Assembly: GCA_002474415.1 (NCBI GenBank)
Contig: DLQV01000114.1
Coordinates: forward strand, 433 to 9,445
Reading direction: 5' to 3'
From: Lachnospiraceae bacterium UBA7598
GTDB taxonomy: Bacteria > Bacillota > Clostridia > Lachnospirales > Lachnospiraceae
Length of the DNA stretch: 9,013 bases
Shown: positions 5,907 through 9,013 of the stretch, piece by piece
How positions within the stretch are numbered: the stretch's first letter is position 1
Layout: each line of letters opens with the position of its first letter
Program-made: the position numbers and the translations under genes
The notes under the pieces: model-generated
What the model was told of the DNA's origin: nothing
Seen by the model: the letters and a program-made list of their open reading frames with translations, nothing else
The model's database searches: none

Positions 5907-7256
5907 AACATTTCCCGATTCCTAAAAAATCCTCTAATTACCGGCACCCTTCTGATGACGGCTTCCGGTATTGCCAGCCGTATCATCGGCTTCTTCTATA
6001 GGATATTCCTGGCACAGACAATTGGTGCAGAAGCGCTTGGAATCTATCAGCTGATCGCACCCGTTTTTGCGATGTGTTTCGCCCTGACTGCCTCCTCCAT
6101 CCAGACATCCATTTCCAAATTTGTCGGCGATGCCTGCGGCAAAAACGCAGGAACGTCGCAGGGAGAAATATCTGCGCGCGGATACCTGCTGCTTGGTCTG
6201 GCTGTCTCCTGCACAGCCTCCGTGATCGTTGGCAGTCTCCTTTATACGCAGGCAGACTGGATCGCCCTGCATTTTCTCGGAGAGCTCCGCTGCGCGCCCC
6301 TCCTTTCGCTCCTTAGTTTTTCCATGCTTCCCTGTTGCATCCACGCCTGTATCAACGGCTATTATTATGGAAAAAAACGAGCAGGAATTCCCTCGTTCTG
6401 TCAGCTGGTGGAACAACTTGCACGCGTGGGAAGTGTATGGCTGATCTATCAGTACACCCTGGAAAAAGGCATGGAGCTTACGGCGTTCCACGCGGTTGCC
6501 GGTCTTGTGGCCGGGGAATGTTCCGGTCTTATAACCGGTCTGATTGCCATGGCATTGGAAAAACGGCTCCCCAGACACTCCTACCGCACCCTTTCCGGTC
6601 AGTGGAAAACGATGGGAAAACTGTTTGCCTCCATGGCAGTTCCGCTTACCATCAACCGGGTTATGACCGCCCTTTTCAACAGCCTGGAAAATCTTCTGAT
6701 CCCACAAAAGCTGCAGGCATTTGGTTACAGTGCTTCGGATGCCCTGAGTATTTTTGGTATCCTGACCGGAATGACCATGTCTATCATTCTGTTTCCCAAT
6801 GTACTGACCAATTCCTTTTCCGTCCTTTTGCTTCCGGCTGTCTCGGAAGCCCACAGTGCACACAACCACGCACAGATTGCGCAAACAATAAAAAAAGCAA
6901 TCCTGTACGGACTGCTTCTTGGCTTTGCTTTTACGATTCTGTTTCTGGTTTTCGGTGACTGGATGGGGGATGTTCTGTTTCACAATACGCTGGCCGGCAA
7001 TTTTATCTGCCAGCTCTCCTGGCTGTGTCCCCTGCTGTATGTCACCAGTCTGCTGAACAGTATTCTGCACGGACTCGGCAATGCCCGGCAGGTTTTATTT
7101 GTCACACTGCTGGCATGCATGATCAGGATCTGCATGATCCTGTTTCTCGTCCCGCAGTACGGCATTGATGCATATCTGTGGGGGATGCTGCTGTCCTATG
7201 TATTTGCTGCGATTGCAGACATTCTTTTGCTTATGCCTTATTCCCGTGCCGGATGA
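5904..7256 (+). CDS. SpoVB-like flippase of the MOP/polysaccharide exporter superfamily
   Basis: A 450-residue integral membrane protein made of about a dozen hydrophobic segments joined by short loops with basic residues. The N-terminal segment, about residues 14-65, contains GIASRIIGFFYRIFLAQTIGAE followed at once by LGIYQLI, the signature of the SpoVB/MurJ/Wzx group. These proteins flip lipid-linked sugars or peptidoglycan precursors across the cytoplasmic membrane. In Bacillus SpoVB is needed for spore cortex synthesis. Clostridia carry several paralogues, so whether this copy serves sporulation, vegetative wall or capsule export cannot be decided. No glycosyltransferase or sporulation gene adjoins it. 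The start is a TTG chosen from the ribosome site. It ends 26 bases before a strong terminator. Confidence 0.88.
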   Translation: MNISRFLKNPLITGTLLMTASGIASRIIGFFYRIFLAQTIGAEALGIYQLIAPVFAMCFALTASSIQTSISKFVGDACGKNAGTSQGEISARGYLLLGLAVSCTASVIVGSLLYTQADWIALHFLGELRCAPLLSLLSFSMLPCCIHACINGYYYGKKRAGIPSFCQLVEQLARVGSVWLIYQYTLEKGMELTAFHAVAGLVAGECSGLITGLIAMALEKRLPRHSYRTLSGQWKTMGKLFASMAVPLTINRVMTALFNSLENLLIPQKLQAFGYSASDALSIFGILTGMTMSIILFPNVLTNSFSVLLLPAVSEAHSAHNHAQIAQTIKKAILYGLLLGFAFTILFLVFGDWMGDVLFHNTLAGNFICQLSWLCPLLYVTSLLNSILHGLGNARQVLFVTLLACMIRICMILFLVPQYGIDAYLWGMLLSYVFAAIADILLLMPYSRAG

Positions 7257-7282
7257 TTCCGCACTTTTTGATCTCCCTTCCC

Positions 7283-7312
7283 AAAAGAGCTGCACATACG
7301 ACAGCTCTTTTT
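7283..7312. terminator. Bidirectional Rho-independent terminator
   Basis: AAAAGAGCTG (7283-7292) pairs perfectly with CAGCTCTTTT (7302-7311) around a 9-base loop. It ends in a T run on the plus strand and, by symmetry, on the minus strand. It lies between the stops of the flippase (plus) and the TOPRIM-like gene (minus) and can serve both. It also marks the change from GC-balanced to AT-rich sequence. Confidence 0.9.
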
Positions 7313-7330
7313 AACTTTGCAAATCATAAT

Positions 7331-8008
7331 CTATTCAAAGATCAAATGCATATTTGAATGCCGATGGAGTGAATTTTTATCTTTTTCGATATATTTCCAT
7401 GTTTCTTTGTACGTTCCCGGAACTGCAACGTCCGGGCTTGAAATAAAATCAATGAATTCCTGAACTTTTCCTTCATATTTATCGGCAAAATCATCGGACA
7501 ATTCTTCTTTTTCTTCATCAGAAAAGTTTTTAAGCTCATTATACAAAACGTGTTCAAGATTGCATGAGTTAAAATAAAATCTATAATAAACATTATGGAT
7601 CTTACCTGTTGAATACAATTTATACATTACCTCTGATTTATGCTCATTCCTTCTCTCTGTCGCTTCCACATTGGAAGTTTCCATGTGATCTTCATAGTAT
7701 TGAATTTCCAGTTTGTCTTCCACTCCCTGCACACAGCCTCTGGTAAACGCTCCATCCGTATCCACTATATGGATAATCTTTATAAAATGCTTCCATTCAT
7801 ATCCATATCTCTTTCTGATTACATCAATACATTTACAAATTTTACTTATGACATTATTTACCGTTGTGCCATCATCAGATGTAATATCTCCGTGTGTAAC
7901 TGCAAACTGTACTTCTTCCGAGGAAAAATATTCCTTCAATATACTTCCGATTGCACTCTCATCACTTGGTCCTTCAACGATAACCACCACTACTTTCTTT
8001 TCACTCAT
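7331..8008 (-). CDS. TOPRIM-like protein, putative effector nuclease of an ATPase/TOPRIM defence pair
   Basis: A 225-residue soluble protein that I do not recognise as a named family. The N-terminus, VVVVIVEGPSDESAI (residues 6-20), is a hydrophobic strand followed by the EGxxD element with Glu12. IIHIVDTDGAF (78-88) is a second strand with the DxD pair Asp83 and Asp85. Together these are the metal-binding elements of a TOPRIM domain, as in OLD-family nucleases, RloB-like and DUF4435 proteins. SCNLEHVLYNELKNF (148-162) sits where such families carry a conserved helix after the core. The C-terminal third is acidic and then basic, without recognised motifs. It overlaps the upstream ATPase gene by 8 bases and has its own AAGGAG at 8 bases, so the two should be made together. 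It is AT-rich compared with the left neighbours. Anti-phage function is inferred from architecture only; a DNA repair or RNA-processing role remains possible. Confidence 0.7.
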   Translation of the reverse strand: MSEKKVVVVIVEGPSDESAIGSILKEYFSSEEVQFAVTHGDITSDDGTTVNNVISKICKCIDVIRKRYGYEWKHFIKIIHIVDTDGAFTRGCVQGVEDKLEIQYYEDHMETSNVEATERRNEHKSEVMYKLYSTGKIHNVYYRFYFNSCNLEHVLYNELKNFSDEEKEELSDDFADKYEGKVQEFIDFISSPDVAVPGTYKETWKYIEKDKNSLHRHSNMHLIFE

Positions 8009-9013
8009 TCTGCAGGCTCCTTCCTGCTTTCCGGAATGCTCTTGCAATCTTTAAGCTGTCTGTTTCATCATAAATCTTTTCATCCTGTCCTCCAAGTGTG
8101 ATACTTCTGATATACATACTACGAATGTTATTCGTATCTTTGACATTCTTCATATGGATATATCTGTTATTCGGGTTAATTGTTGAAAACATAATGCTTT
8201 CTTTATCAAGCATTTCCAACGCCCGAAGATTATGAGCAGTAAAAATTAACTGCCCTTTTGCACTCTTTTGAAAAATATCCAAAAGTTCCCCCAGCATATA
8301 TTCAAAGATTCCCTCATCCAGTTCATCTATCACCAAACAGATCGATGGGTTAGAGAAAGCCTGAATCAACGCATTCAAAATAGAAATGATCTTAATAATT
8401 CCTTCTGATTCCATCCGGATTGGAATTGGTCTTTTTCCCTCTCTGGAAGACATCAGCTCTATCTTCCATCCATCTTCCCCAGAATCCAAAGACTGCTGAC
8501 CATAATCCTTAACTTCAATTTTCATCCCCGGAATAATCGTGCAAAGTACCGTATTGATCTGTTCTGTAATTGCCAATAGTAATTCTTTCTTTTTCGCATC
8601 CAAAACGACAGGTTTCATAAGAGGAACTGCAAAATCCCCTTTCATGCCTATACTGTCACGTTCTACCCGAAAAGCCATAGGCAGTAAAAAGTTTGCCGTA
8701 ATCATTCCAGAGTGGGCATTTCTGATTACGAACAGATCCTTCAGTGCAAATTTATATAATTCATAAATCACAATCCCGTAATTTTCAAAAGCATCATTGT
8801 GTTTCCCGCAGAATATCTCTCTGCTGCTCTCTCCGAAAATATACGAACAGTTACTTTTTTCTGCCAATTTTCTGGCAACAATAAGATCCATTTTTGTATC
8901 CTGGTTTTTCCCAACCAGTTCATCAAGCCTTTTCTGTGGTTTGAAAATACATTCCTGTTCAGCCTGGTAATCCATGAATATATTTTTGTTTGTCCTCTTA
9001 CCCTCCCTATTAA
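8001..9013 (-). CDS. ABC/AAA-type (OLD-like) ATPase, C-terminal part; 5' end beyond the window
   Basis: The frame is open from the right edge to TGA at 8003-8001, about 337 codons. The first internal ATG (8975) has no ribosome site at normal spacing and no stop precedes it in frame, so the gene continues beyond the window. Counting from that ATG: MESEGIIKIISIL (188-200) resembles the ABC-type signature region of SMC/OLD-like ATPases; SICLVIDELDEG (211-222) is Walker B with Asp217 and catalytic Glu218; and LIFTAHNLRAL (243-253) holds the switch His248. Walker A is not visible and should lie in the missing N-terminus. The part before the signature is likely the inserted coiled or lid region. 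This is the general plan of AAA_15/AAA_21 proteins such as AriA of PARIS and the ATPase half of GajA and OLD. They use ATP binding to form assemblies that control an associated TOPRIM nuclease. The TOPRIM-like partner follows with an 8-base overlap. Confidence 0.82.
   Translation of the reverse strand, partial: NREGKRTNKNIFMDYQAEQECIFKPQKRLDELVGKNQDTKMDLIVARKLAEKSNCSYIFGESSREIFCGKHNDAFENYGIVIYELYKFALKDLFVIRNAHSGMITANFLLPMAFRVERDSIGMKGDFAVPLMKPVVLDAKKKELLLAITEQINTVLCTIIPGMKIEVKDYGQQSLDSGEDGWKIELMSSREGKRPIPIRMESEGIIKIISILNALIQAFSNPSICLVIDELDEGIFEYMLGELLDIFQKSAKGQLIFTAHNLRALEMLDKESIMFSTINPNNRYIHMKNVKDTNNIRSMYIRSITLGGQDEKIYDETDSLKIARAFRKAGRSLQNE
8009..8025 (-). promoter_or_regulatory. Ribosome binding site of the TOPRIM-like gene inside the ATPase gene
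   Basis: AGGAAGGAG (8025-8017 on the minus strand) lies 8 bases before ATG at 8008, within the last codons of the ATPase gene. ATGAGTGA holds both the start of the TOPRIM-like gene and the TGA stop of the ATPase gene. This supports translational coupling and fixes the start at MSEKK over the longer in-frame extension. Confidence 0.85.

Noticed and set aside
5934..7070. A 378-codon minus-strand open frame opposite the flippase gene
   Set aside because: The translation is hydrophilic and rich in Gln, Gly, Lys and His, as expected from reading a membrane protein gene backwards. It has no motifs or ribosome site.
8001..8975. Treating the ATPase as a complete 324-residue protein starting at 8975
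   Set aside because: The frame remains open to the window edge, there is no ribosome site at normal spacing before 8975, and the Walker A region such an ATPase needs is missing.

Overview
The window looks like a chromosomal segment of a Gram-positive Clostridia, most likely a Lachnospiraceae-type gut bacterium. This rests on the roughly half-GC coding sequence, the tRNAs without an encoded CCA end, AGGAG-type ribosome binding sites, a SpoVB-like flippase, and a cobalamin-dependent methionine synthase without its reactivation domain. The taxonomic call is an inference from these features, not a match to a genome.

Layout. Positions 1-408 (minus) hold the N-terminal part of an NT5C-type 5'-nucleotidase, cut by the left edge. 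A SlyD-like FKBP prolyl isomerase (447-905, minus) lies upstream of it on the same strand. A two-tRNA unit, Val(TAC) then Met(CAT), runs on the minus strand at 1152-975. It has a near-consensus promoter with an A-tract region upstream (1188-1255) and a hairpin terminator (930-966). metH (1298-3739, minus) is divergent from a Cof-type HAD phosphatase (3861-4700, plus). The phosphatase runs tail to tail, with 2 bases between stops, into a NifS/IscS-type cysteine desulfurase (4703-5848, minus). The desulfurase is divergent from a SpoVB/MurJ-superfamily membrane flippase (5904-7256, plus). A strong hairpin at 7283-7312 can terminate transcription in both directions.

Right of that hairpin the sequence becomes markedly AT-rich and holds a two-gene minus-strand operon. 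The upstream gene is an ABC/AAA-type ATPase whose start, with the Walker A region, is beyond the right edge. The downstream gene is a small TOPRIM-like protein, overlapping the ATPase by 8 bases. A split ATPase plus TOPRIM pair is the architecture of OLD-family anti-phage systems such as PARIS (AriA/AriB). This pair is the best candidate in the window for an under-described system, and its anti-phage role is an inference.

The core genes are housekeeping functions (methionine and one-carbon metabolism, sulfur transfer, protein folding, nucleotide or sugar-phosphate turnover, envelope lipid-linked export). They form short, mostly single-gene units and not one pathway. I saw no insertion sequence, CRISPR array, rRNA gene or replication origin.
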